In this document: in pieces, positions 1 through 5,382 of the stretch | How the letters are laid out: every line of letters starts with the position of its first letter | Numbering within the stretch: the stretch's first letter is position 1 | Assembly (NCBI GenBank): GCA_964649095.1 | Contig: CAZYPH010000145.1 | Location: 1 to 5,382 of the forward strand | Length of the DNA stretch: 5,382 nucleotides | Source of the DNA: CAZYPH01 sp964649095 | GTDB lineage: Bacteria; Bdellovibrionota; UBA1018; UBA923 | Reading direction: 5' to 3' | The notes under the pieces: generated by a model | Database searches by the model: none | Told to the model about the DNA's origin: nothing | Seen by the model: the letters and a program-made list of their open reading frames with translations, nothing else | Made by a program: the position numbers and the translations under genes

Positions 1-841
1 CTCGAGAAAGCTCTGAGTTTTTGGTGGGACCAAAGAGGGTTTGATCTAAATAATTTATATTTAAGCTATAATCATCAAAAAAAGATAACCCAAGATTAAA
101 ACTGGTATCGATTACGAGGCGGTTTTGACCTAAGAGACCACTACCAAATTGATACGTAGGCCCAATATTCACTCCTAAACGTAAACCCTCGGGGCCATGC
201 CAGCCAAACCCTACCGAAGCCACACTGGTATAAAACGCGTCATGCGCCTGCGCTAATAGCAAATTCCAATCCACAGTATTAAACTGTTTCAGCAAAAAAA
301 AGCCTGCTGTTTTTACTAACGATGTGGATCCATGAATGTGCGTACCCAAATCTAAGCGTGCTTCATCAGAATTAGAAAGCGGTAGACCAATACTAGCAAA
401 CAGAAACACGCGTGGCTTCCAACTAGAATATTCAATTTCTGGCACGAGCTCGTAAGAGCCACCCAATGCTACTGTTGATAGGCCCCAGTGTTCCGCCTCC
501 GCCGTATCCAGGCGACGCACACGTTTTGTCAGCGGAATGCTGGCGTTGAGCTGCCAACGATCGTTAAGGGCATAGGCGCCTAGTAGTTCTAGCCGATAGG
601 TAATGTCGGACCGCTCATGATTATAAAATCGTGAAGTGGTGTTAGGCCCGCTAGAGCCAATTACTGACGAGCGAGCTGTGCGTAAACCTAGCTGCATCAC
701 ACTATCACTCGTAATCAACGTCGGGACTTGACTAGAAGCTGAACAACAGGCGCTGCCAAATGCGGTGTTGTGGGTGGTAAGAGTATACAAAAGAATCAAT
801 GCAACGGATATACGAAATATAATATTAGAGACTAAACTCAT
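1..841 (-). CDS. Putative outer-membrane beta-barrel protein, N-terminal 280 residues (cut by left edge)
   Basis: The frame stays open from an ATG at 841 to the window edge, giving 280 codons without a stop; the C-terminus is missing. Residues 1-30 look like a signal peptide: a hydrophobic stretch (ISVALILLYTL) and a probable cleavage site near A-F-G/S. The mature protein begins with adjacent cysteines, Cys32-Cys33, followed by SASSQVPTLIT. The rest is rich in alternating polar and aromatic segments and glycines (for example WQLNASIPL, VFLFASIGLPL, VASVGFGWHG, FNLGLSFF), as expected for transmembrane beta-strands of an outer-membrane barrel. From memory, a cysteine-containing mature N-terminus followed by 'P-x-LIT-x-D' occurs in uncharacterised outer-membrane proteins; I could not check this. 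The start overlaps the preceding lipoprotein gene by 17 nt, with a GGTGA element only 3 nt before the ATG, so translation is probably coupled. The codon-level signal is clean. A role as porin, transporter or surface metal binder cannot be decided here. Confidence 0.75.
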   Translation of the reverse strand, partial: MSLVSNIIFRISVALILLYTLTTHNTAFGSACCSASSQVPTLITSDSVMQLGLRTARSSVIGSSGPNTTSRFYNHERSDITYRLELLGAYALNDRWQLNASIPLTKRVRRLDTAEAEHWGLSTVALGGSYELVPEIEYSSWKPRVFLFASIGLPLSNSDEARLDLGTHIHGSTSLVKTAGFFLLKQFNTVDWNLLLAQAHDAFYTSVASVGFGWHGPEGLRLGVNIGPTYQFGSGLLGQNRLVIDTSFNLGLSFFDDYSLNINYLDQTLFGPTKNSELSR

Positions 842-1316
842 AGTTCACCAATTGTCCGCGCCAACGCATACGAATCTGCCAAAGACCTGGCATAATGAGC
901 CATACGTCTTGAATCAGAATACTCTTTGGGGCGAGCTGGGAAAGTATTACGGGCTCCGAGCCATGCCCCATCGTGGGCATCCATAAATCAATATTAAATT
1001 CGCGCACGTCCACGTCATGACTAAAATCAAGACGGACGGTGTTGTTCCCCTCTCTTGGGGGAGCGCTAAAACGCAGTTGTAGACATAACCGCATGGGGGC
1101 GTTTTCGGATACGGCACTCGGCATATTGAACGACATCGGACAATTGTTTTCATTTATAGCGTTCTGAGGTGCCTGACTAGCGCCGCTAACCGAACCACCT
1201 GCACGGCGGACTTCTTCTTCCTGATGGTTGAGAATAGGTGACTTACTGCAAGCAGAAGCCAATCCAAGAACACACAAGAGGGGCCCTAATCGTACTAGGG
1301 TCGTGCGATTCGACAT
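825..1316 (-). CDS. Outer-membrane lipoprotein with YtkA/FixH-like domain
   Basis: This 163-residue protein has a lipoprotein signal: basic n-region, hydrophobic core and L-A-S-A-C with the lipidated Cys at 23. Ser at +2 predicts outer-membrane sorting rather than inner-membrane retention. Residues 24-58 are a polar linker. The C-terminal domain (about 70-163) carries W112-M-P-T-M-G-H118-G followed by E-P, then I-M-P-G-L-W (141-146) and a closing beta-strand. That layout matches the YtkA-like/FixH-like immunoglobulin-type fold, whose MPxMxH motif is a plausible copper ligand set. Cys59 and Cys78 could form a disulfide. The start is well supported by an AAGGTG ribosome-binding site 5 nt upstream. 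The gene overlaps the redoxin upstream by 22 nt and the barrel gene downstream by 17 nt. It is a diverged paralogue of the exported protein at 1914-2546. The lipoprotein call is firm; the fold is inferred from motifs; metal binding is a hypothesis. Confidence 0.8.
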   Translation of the reverse strand: MSNRTTLVRLGPLLCVLGLASACSKSPILNHQEEEVRRAGGSVSGASQAPQNAINENNCPMSFNMPSAVSENAPMRLCLQLRFSAPPREGNNTVRLDFSHDVDVREFNIDLWMPTMGHGSEPVILSQLAPKSILIQDVWLIMPGLWQIRMRWRGQLVNYEFSL

Positions 1317-1888
1317 CCCAACACCTTCCCCTCACGCACCTGAACCGCTCGACCAGAGGTCAGATCGGCCAGTGCATCAGCTAAAAAGTCACGTTTTGGG
1401 GTTTCACCTGTTTTGCAGTCATCGACCCCCCCCTGGTACAAAACCCTGCCTGTGCTTTCGACCACAAAGATGTGGGGGGTTTTCAGGGCTGAAAAGGCGT
1501 TGGCGAATACTTGCGATCGATCGTCGATAACAGGAAAACCTAACTGCTGATCACGAAAATAATTCTGCGCCGTAGATTCGTCCGTATTCGAATGCACACC
1601 TACAAATACAAAACCATTTTCATGATAACGCTGCTGCAAAGCTTTTAACCGACTTAAATGCCCATTCGAACACGGGCATTTTACTGATAAAAATACGACC
1701 ACCCAGGCCTTAAACGTAGATTGTAACGGTTTTTTTAGGTTCAGGAGCGACGTAGCTTCGGTCGACGTATAACTGACAACTGGGCGTTGCAACACGGAGA
1801 CATCGACAGATTCTAACGCCACAGCGCTTGTAGAGTACGAAGTCAATAGTATTAGCAAAGTTATATATATATAATTTTTAATATTCAT
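1295..1888 (-). CDS. Exported redoxin (thioredoxin-fold, AhpC/TSA or TlpA-like) with CPC motif
   Basis: This 197-residue protein starts MNIKNYIYITLLILL and has a typical Sec signal peptide ending near S-A-V-A, so it should act in the periplasm. The thioredoxin fold is recognisable: a beta-strand VVVFLSV leads into Cys71-Pro-Cys73-Ser-Asn, then FVFVGVHSN, the GFPVIDD strand, and the cis-proline region K-T-P138 followed by HIFVVESTGRVLYQGGVDD. Two further cysteines sit at 158 (DDC) and 192 (GC-R-I near the C-terminus). The active site is CxC rather than the CxxC of thioredoxins; the FLSxxCPxSN block resembles redoxins linked to cytochrome or copper proteins. The likely role is thiol redox or peroxide chemistry on envelope partners. 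A TTG at 1933 would lengthen the protein by 15 residues and overlap the gene before it; I prefer ATG 1888, which gives a clean signal peptide and a 25 nt gap, although its Shine-Dalgarno match is weak. A run of eight G lies in the coding strand at 1433-1426. Confidence 0.87.
   Translation of the reverse strand: MNIKNYIYITLLILLTSYSTSAVALESVDVSVLQRPVVSYTSTEATSLLNLKKPLQSTFKAWVVVFLSVKCPCSNGHLSRLKALQQRYHENGFVFVGVHSNTDESTAQNYFRDQQLGFPVIDDRSQVFANAFSALKTPHIFVVESTGRVLYQGGVDDCKTGETPKRDFLADALADLTSGRAVQVREGKVLGCRIARP
1322..1332 (-). promoter_or_regulatory. Ribosome-binding site of the YtkA-like lipoprotein gene
   Basis: Read on the minus strand this is AGGGGAAGGTG, ending 5 nt before the ATG at 1316. 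It is the strongest Shine-Dalgarno match in the operon and lies inside the 3' end of the redoxin coding sequence. It fixes the lipoprotein start and suggests that this product can be made at a higher rate than its neighbours. Confidence 0.7.
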
Positions 1889-1913
1889 ATCGTGCCCGAT
1901 CTCGCTAAACCTA

Positions 1914-2546
1914 TTAAGGACGACGTCCCACAAATACCGGAATATCTAGATATTCGTCTTGTAAGGTAACGATTCTAGTCACGCCCGCATCCCCAGTAGG
2001 TGTTGTACTAGATTGTGATCTCGTGCGAACTTCGATGCGGTATAAGCCCGGCATAGGAAAATTTATTCCTGAAATTTGAAAGCGATCACTGCTCGACGTT
2101 ATTAAAGAAGGCATTACGACCAACGGACGAGTCACCGCATGACCATGCCCCGGCATCCATACAATAATAGACTGCACAGTACGTTGGACGGGATGCCCCT
2201 CGAAATCACGAAAGGCTACGTCTAGCGACGCAAAATTACCACGCGAGGTATACAAACTTTGGCAGGTGCCGCCACTGGGACTTGTCAGCGTGACTAAACC
2301 AATAAACCCTGCCTCACGACCGTTTACGGCTGTGGCGGGATTGTGTGTTTCAGATTGCTGCGTTTCGGTGGCTGGAAGTTCATGATTTTGTCGAATCGAG
2401 CGCCATTTTTCGACTACAAACTCACACCTTACTGGAGCAATAGGTGACGGCTCGTTTGTCTGAGAATACGACGAAACACTAAAGAGACAGATACAAATTA
2501 AGCCACTTACACAAATATCTATTTTTTTAAATATATTTATTTTCAT
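1914..2546 (-). CDS. Exported YtkA/FixH-like domain protein
   Basis: From ATG 2546 the protein has 210 residues and begins MKINIFKKIDICVSGLI, a signal peptide with a lysine-rich start, a hydrophobic core and a probable cleavage at S-Y-S-Q. There is no lipobox, so it is probably a soluble periplasmic or secreted protein. After a polar region, the C-terminal half holds W130-M-P-G-H-G-H136, then N-F-P-M-P-G-L-Y (152-159) and R-I-E-V, the same layout as the lipoprotein at 825-1316. Cys95 aligns with Cys78 of that protein by its distance to the Trp of the motif (about 35 residues); Cys41 is extra. The motif differs in having His where the paralogue has the second Met. ATG 2546 has AGGA 11 nt upstream. 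An in-frame ATG at 2564 adds six residues and would lie only 2 nt after the radical SAM stop, but has no Shine-Dalgarno match. Function is unknown; metal or copper chaperoning is a hypothesis from the motif. Confidence 0.8.
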   Translation of the reverse strand: MKINIFKKIDICVSGLICICLFSVSSYSQTNEPSPIAPVRCEFVVEKWRSIRQNHELPATETQQSETHNPATAVNGREAGFIGLVTLTSPSGGTCQSLYTSRGNFASLDVAFRDFEGHPVQRTVQSIIVWMPGHGHAVTRPLVVMPSLITSSSDRFQISGINFPMPGLYRIEVRTRSQSSTTPTGDAGVTRIVTLQDEYLDIPVFVGRRP

Positions 2547-2566
2547 ATATATAAATTTCCTCATGT

Positions 2567-4624
2567 TTATGAATTTTCATTCTTTAACGTATGCTCTAAC
2601 CAGCTGTTCGGCACCGTTTTTTTAACGTGTTTCAACGCGGGATAGTCGCCTGCCCACTCTACAAACCACTCTTCTACCTGTCGCTGCAGCCCTTCACCGT
2701 GCATATAATTGAAGAGCGCTTTATTTAGAGCCAAACCTAATATCTCGTGTTGAACCCCTGTGGGATCGACAAATGGCACATCATTTTTGGCAAATGTTAA
2801 AGCACTACCATTGGGTGCTAACTCAGCCTTAGGCCGTTGCAATTCGATTTTATAGAGCGACGGATTTTTACCGATAGGGCTATGCTCTGTGACAGAGAAG
2901 CGATGCCAAAAGGCCGACTTCAAACAACCACCAGCAAACATCTGGCGCACGTACTCTAAACTATCGACGGTTTCCTGAATAGTTTGGGTCGGAAAACCAT
3001 ACATAAGATACGCATGCACAAAAATATTCGAGCGACCGAAATGCATTGCTACGTTAGCAACCTGTTCAACGGTCACACCTTTATTCATAAGTTTTAGTAA
3101 ACGGGGCGATGCGACTTCTAAACCACCGGTGACGGCAATGCATCCGGCATCAGCCATGAGATTGGTCAATGATTGGTTAAAAGCCTTTTCAAAACGTAAA
3201 TTCCCCCACCATGAGGCTACAAAGTTTCGTTGAACAATTTCGCTCGAAATGGCCTTTAAAAGAGAGGGTGGGCACGCCTCGTCTACAAAATGGAAGCCGC
3301 TTTCACCGGTCTCTTGAACCAAACGCTGCATGCGATCTACGATCGTTTGTGCTGTTAACGGCTCGTAGCGGGCAATATAATCTAGCGACACGTCACAAAA
3401 GCTACACTTTTTCCAGTAACAACCATGCGCCAGTGTCAGCTTATTCCAGCGGGCATCTGACCATAAACGATGCATGGGGTTTGGGAGTTCGAGTAAACCT
3501 ACATAATTTTCTAGTTCTAAGTTGCCATAACTTGGTGTGCCTGAGTCTTTGAAAGTGACTTCGGGTGGTTGCGCCGCATTTACATACACAACCTGGCCAT
3601 TGCTAGGATTGCGCACAAAAGTGCGGACCAAGGGCGCAGACATTAGGTCAAGACCATTGCGGCCGCTTGCTTCAACGTCTGCCATGTGCTGCGCAATCTG
3701 CAAGAGCGGCACTTCACCGTCATCTAAAGTGACGGCATCGAAGAATTCAAAAACTCTTGGTTCTGACAACTCACGTAGTTCCGTATTTACAAATCCCCCG
3801 CCAAAAAGAATCGTCCAACCTGGATGGCGGTGTTTGATAATCTGGGCGATCTGAAACGCCCCTAAGACGTTCCCAGGAAATGGCGCCGTAATACACACTA
3901 TTGGTGCCGTATTACTGTCACAGCTTTGTGAAAACTTTTCAAATACTGAGAGTTCGGATTCTACTAAAGCCTCTAATAAATCTTTAATTAAACTTTTTTT
4001 ATTTATAGATTTATAAAGTGGATCAAACGTAATTTGACTAGCGGCTAATCGATCGCCATAACGCGCCAACGAAAAATTAGCATCGATTTCACGGCTGATT
4101 AAATCGGTTAAATCATCGATGTACAGCGAGGCCAGGTGTTTCGCCTTGTCATAAACACCCACGTTGCCAAACAACGCCTCTAAATCAACTTGATTGAGAC
4201 TTTGAAATCGTGGTCCTTCAGGTAAAAACGTACGGGCCGCTATGCGATTGGCTAAACTGCGGTTTTTCCCCTGCAGAAAACCCACAACCAGTTCGACGGT
4301 ATTGAGGTAATCTACCTCTGCGGAAAGTAGAAACTGAGTTTCTTCACTAAACGTATGTAACGGCTTCTTTTTTAAGTGTTTGAAAACGGCCGTTAAGCCG
4401 GTCCTTGAAAATAATTTTAGAAATAATTTGATCGAAAAATCTGTCTGCCAACAGCGCCCGTGAGCAGCCCCAGTATTAGTATCAGCGCGAGAATGAGCAT
4501 TAATAAAACCCGCCAAATAGGCCGTTGCAGGGTACGGTGTATTCAACTGCGTCATAGGGGGCGTTATTAGCCAAAAAGGCCTATTGAGTGGGCTTAGGTG
4601 GGTCAATTCCGGTACCATTGCCAT
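2567..4624 (-). CDS. Radical SAM protein with N-terminal cobalamin-binding-like domain
   Basis: From ATG 4624 the protein has 685 residues and no export signal, so it is cytoplasmic. The N-terminus carries FWLITPPMTQLNTPYPATAY (17-36), a conserved-looking block of uncharacterised B12-type radical SAM proteins. Residues about 242-316 form a Rossmann-like B12-binding region (IVCITAPFPGN, then LFGGGFVNTELREL and LDDGE), but I see no DxHxxG cobalamin loop. The catalytic core starts at LAHGC402-Y-W-K-K-C407-S-F-C410-D, the iron-sulfur cluster site, with C-x4-C-x2-C spacing rather than the usual C-x3-C-x2-C. It continues with FHFVDEACPP (444-453), the GGLEV segment (500-504) typical of SAM contacts, and YLMYGFPTQT (539-548). 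A C-terminal domain of roughly 100 residues follows. The enzyme should cleave S-adenosylmethionine to a radical or transfer a methyl group; its substrate is unknown. It leads the operon. GTG 4642, ATG 4618 and ATG 4555 are other possible starts; none has a good Shine-Dalgarno site. Confidence 0.9.
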   Translation of the reverse strand: MAMVPELTHLSPLNRPFWLITPPMTQLNTPYPATAYLAGFINAHSRADTNTGAAHGRCWQTDFSIKLFLKLFSRTGLTAVFKHLKKKPLHTFSEETQFLLSAEVDYLNTVELVVGFLQGKNRSLANRIAARTFLPEGPRFQSLNQVDLEALFGNVGVYDKAKHLASLYIDDLTDLISREIDANFSLARYGDRLAASQITFDPLYKSINKKSLIKDLLEALVESELSVFEKFSQSCDSNTAPIVCITAPFPGNVLGAFQIAQIIKHRHPGWTILFGGGFVNTELRELSEPRVFEFFDAVTLDDGEVPLLQIAQHMADVEASGRNGLDLMSAPLVRTFVRNPSNGQVVYVNAAQPPEVTFKDSGTPSYGNLELENYVGLLELPNPMHRLWSDARWNKLTLAHGCYWKKCSFCDVSLDYIARYEPLTAQTIVDRMQRLVQETGESGFHFVDEACPPSLLKAISSEIVQRNFVASWWGNLRFEKAFNQSLTNLMADAGCIAVTGGLEVASPRLLKLMNKGVTVEQVANVAMHFGRSNIFVHAYLMYGFPTQTIQETVDSLEYVRQMFAGGCLKSAFWHRFSVTEHSPIGKNPSLYKIELQRPKAELAPNGSALTFAKNDVPFVDPTGVQHEILGLALNKALFNYMHGEGLQRQVEEWFVEWAGDYPALKHVKKTVPNSWLEHTLKNENS

Positions 4625-4679
4625 ATAACACCGCACTACCACAGTTTTTCACTCGCCGTGGAAGTTACTAGTGTGACAA

Positions 4680-4708
4680 TTTATAAGAACTCATCTCGAG
4701 CTCCACAA
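4680..4708 (-). promoter_or_regulatory. Candidate sigma70-type promoter of the radical SAM operon
   Basis: On the minus strand a TTGTGG (4708-4703) and a TATAAA (4685-4680) are separated by exactly 17 nt. The -10 matches the consensus at five of six bases; the -35 only at its TTG. Transcription would start near 4673, giving a leader of about 50 nt to ATG 4624 or 30 nt to GTG 4642. It is placed as expected for a promoter driving all five minus-strand genes. The call rests on consensus matching only. Confidence 0.4.
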
Positions 4709-4832
4709 AAAACCTATTAATTCCAAATAACTACACAGAACCAAACGCTCTGCGGCATTATTTTCAGCAATCTGATTTGCACAGTAGCTAAAACACATAA
4801 GCGCTGTTACACTGGAGGGGCCTTTGGAAAGA

Positions 4833-4986
4833 AATGCCTTTTTGGTCAGGTTTTTTTAGGTTCCGCTAGACCCCGAGCAGATTGCTGCGTGTTAGTTGTA
4901 ACAGTTCAAGTCCAGCTCCTAAGATCGATTGTCCGCGAAATGCCTCTTTCACAACGGCCTTATAGTAAAAAAACCAATGCCTTTTT
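4833..4986 (+). repeat. Three copies of AATGCCT(T/C)TTT upstream of the RRM gene
   Basis: Copies lie at 4833-4843, 4939-4949 and 4976-4986. The first and third are identical over 12 bases (AATGCCTTTTTG); the second has one change (C for T). The third ends just before the ribosome-binding site of the RRM gene, so at least that copy should be in its mRNA leader. Short direct repeats like this could be protein-binding sites on DNA or RNA, or chance in a T-rich region. Confidence 0.45.
4896..4925 (+). promoter_or_regulatory. Weak candidate promoter of the RRM gene
   Basis: TTGTAA (4896-4901) and TAAGAT (4920-4925) are 18 nt apart, each matching four of six consensus bases. Transcription would start near 4932 and leave a leader of about 70 nt. 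A better -10 match, TATAGT at 4961-4966, has no recognisable -35 at the right distance. The true promoter cannot be settled from sequence alone. Confidence 0.22.
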
Positions 4987-4987
4987 G

Positions 4988-4995
4988 AAGGAGGG
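4988..4995 (+). promoter_or_regulatory. Strong ribosome-binding site of the RRM gene
   Basis: AAGGAGGG lies 6 nt before the ATG at 5002 and is close to the perfect anti-16S complement. It fixes the start and points to efficient translation, in contrast to the weak sites of most genes in the neighbouring operon. Confidence 0.85.
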
Positions 4996-5001
4996 CTATT
5001 C

Positions 5002-5382
5002 ATGTCAAAAAAACTATTCATCGGTAATTTACCGTTTTCAGCAACAGATCAATCTTTAACAGATATTTTTGCTCAATTGGGCCAAGTAAGCTCAGCAAAA
5101 GTAATCACTGATAAATTCAGTGGTCGTAGCAAAGGCTACGGATTTGTTGAAATGACAAACGATGACGAAGCTACAAATGCTATCGAGCGTTTCAACGGTG
5201 CTGATTACGAAGGCCGTGCAATAACTGTAGCAGAAGCACGTCCACAAGAGCCACGTGCTCCACGTGAAGGTGGTCGCCCACCATTCGGTGGTGGCGGTGC
5301 TGGTCGCGGTCGTTTCGGCGGCGGCGGCGGTCGTGATGGCGGTGGTGGTCGCGGCGGTGAGCGCGGCGGTCGTCCTCGTGGC
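5002..5382 (+). CDS. RRM-domain RNA-binding protein with glycine-rich tail (cut by right edge)
   Basis: The 127 visible residues begin MSKKLFIGNLPFSATDQSLT. A single RNA recognition motif spans residues 3-80, with RNP2 at L5-F-I-G-N-L10 and RNP1 at K44-G-Y-G-F-V-E-M51. Both contain the aromatic residues (Phe6, Tyr46, Phe48) that stack on RNA bases. From about residue 82 the chain becomes an Arg/Gly-rich tail (GGGGRGG, GGRPRG) that continues past the window. This is the architecture of small bacterial and cyanobacterial RNA-binding proteins, often cold-responsive or abundant; it probably acts in the cytoplasm as an RNA chaperone or post-transcriptional regulator. Codon use is restricted (GGT/GGC for Gly, CGT for Arg), as in highly expressed genes and unlike the minus-strand operon. 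It is divergent from the operon and probably unrelated in function. Confidence 0.92.
   Translation, partial: MSKKLFIGNLPFSATDQSLTDIFAQLGQVSSAKVITDKFSGRSKGYGFVEMTNDDEATNAIERFNGADYEGRAITVAEARPQEPRAPREGGRPPFGGGGAGRGRFGGGGGRDGGGGRGGERGGRPRG

Larger units (their letters stand above)
4643..5001. other. Divergent intergenic region between the operon and the RRM gene
   Basis: This stretch separates the two transcription units. It holds candidate promoters on each strand, three copies of an AATGCCT(T/C)TTT element, and an 8-bp inverted pair CTGTTACA (4804-4811) and TGTAACAG (4897-4904) separated by 85 nt. The longest open frame noticed is 35 codons on the minus strand (4798-4691), without a ribosome-binding site. 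I found no tRNA, no rho-independent terminator and no convincing protein gene. A long leader in front of an RNA-binding protein gene leaves room for post-transcriptional control. Confidence 0.6.

Noticed and set aside
1..6. CTCGAG at the first base and again at 4695-4700
   Set aside because: A six-base palindrome twice in 5.4 kb is unremarkable; the first may only reflect where the sequence was cut.
765..1530. Other short open frames on both strands within 765-1530
   Set aside because: They overlap the lipoprotein, barrel and redoxin genes, which have signal peptides and family motifs in their own frames; the alternatives have none.
1862..1888. TATATATATA run near the redoxin start as a repeat element
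   Set aside because: It encodes part of the signal peptide (I-Y-I); AT-rich codons are usual there and the other exported genes show the same local bias.
3211..3854. Open frames of about 105-113 codons on the plus strand inside the radical SAM gene
   Set aside because: They lie fully opposite a well-supported enzyme with recognisable motifs, have no ribosome-binding site and encode nothing recognisable.
4801..4870. T-rich stretches (ATGCCTTTTTGG, GGTTTTTTTAGG) as a rho-independent terminator
   Set aside because: No GC-rich hairpin directly precedes the T runs on either strand, and both flanking genes are transcribed away from this region.
4804..4904. CTGTTACA and TGTAACAG inverted pair as an operator or hairpin
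   Set aside because: Eight bases with an 85 nt spacer is too weak for a stable stem and too far apart for a usual dimeric operator; noted only as part of the intergenic description.
4896..4920. GTTCAAGTCC resembling the T-arm loop of a tRNA
   Set aside because: The flanking bases do not pair as a T stem, and no anticodon arm, D arm or acceptor stem could be found around it.

Overview
This 5.4 kb window comes from a Gram-negative bacterium of moderate G+C. The evidence is an outer-membrane lipoprotein signal, a beta-barrel-type exported protein, and a bacterial RRM-type RNA-binding protein with a glycine-rich tail. I cannot name the taxon. The mix of genes would fit Bdellovibrionota, other delta-type lineages or a gammaproteobacterium, but that is a guess from general style, not from a search.

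Layout: positions 1-4624 hold one tight minus-strand gene cluster, transcribed from right to left. Its order is a large radical SAM protein with a degenerate cobalamin-binding-like domain (4624-2567), an exported YtkA/FixH-like protein (2546-1914), an exported thioredoxin-fold redoxin with a CPC motif (1888-1295), an outer-membrane YtkA-like lipoprotein (1316-825), and the N-terminal 280 residues of a putative outer-membrane barrel protein (841 to beyond the left edge). The last two junctions overlap (22 and 17 nt) and the others are gaps of about 20-25 nt, so this is almost certainly one operon. Positions 4643-5001 are a divergent intergenic region with a reasonable sigma70-like promoter facing the operon, a weak one facing right, and a short sequence repeated three times. 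Positions 5002-5382 begin an RRM protein gene on the plus strand, cut by the right edge.

How the genes may work together: four of the five operon products carry export signals, while the radical SAM enzyme is cytoplasmic. The two YtkA-like proteins are diverged paralogues. They share a W-M-P-x-(M/H)-G-H motif, an MPG turn and an aligned cysteine, and differ by a Met/His swap at a likely metal ligand. Together with the Cys-Pro-Cys redoxin and a barrel protein whose mature N-terminus carries Cys-Cys, they suggest an envelope module for thiol and metal (most likely copper) handling. What the radical SAM enzyme modifies is unknown. I know of no described system with this gene set, so the combination is the most interesting part of the window. 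The functional link is inferred from operon structure and motifs only.
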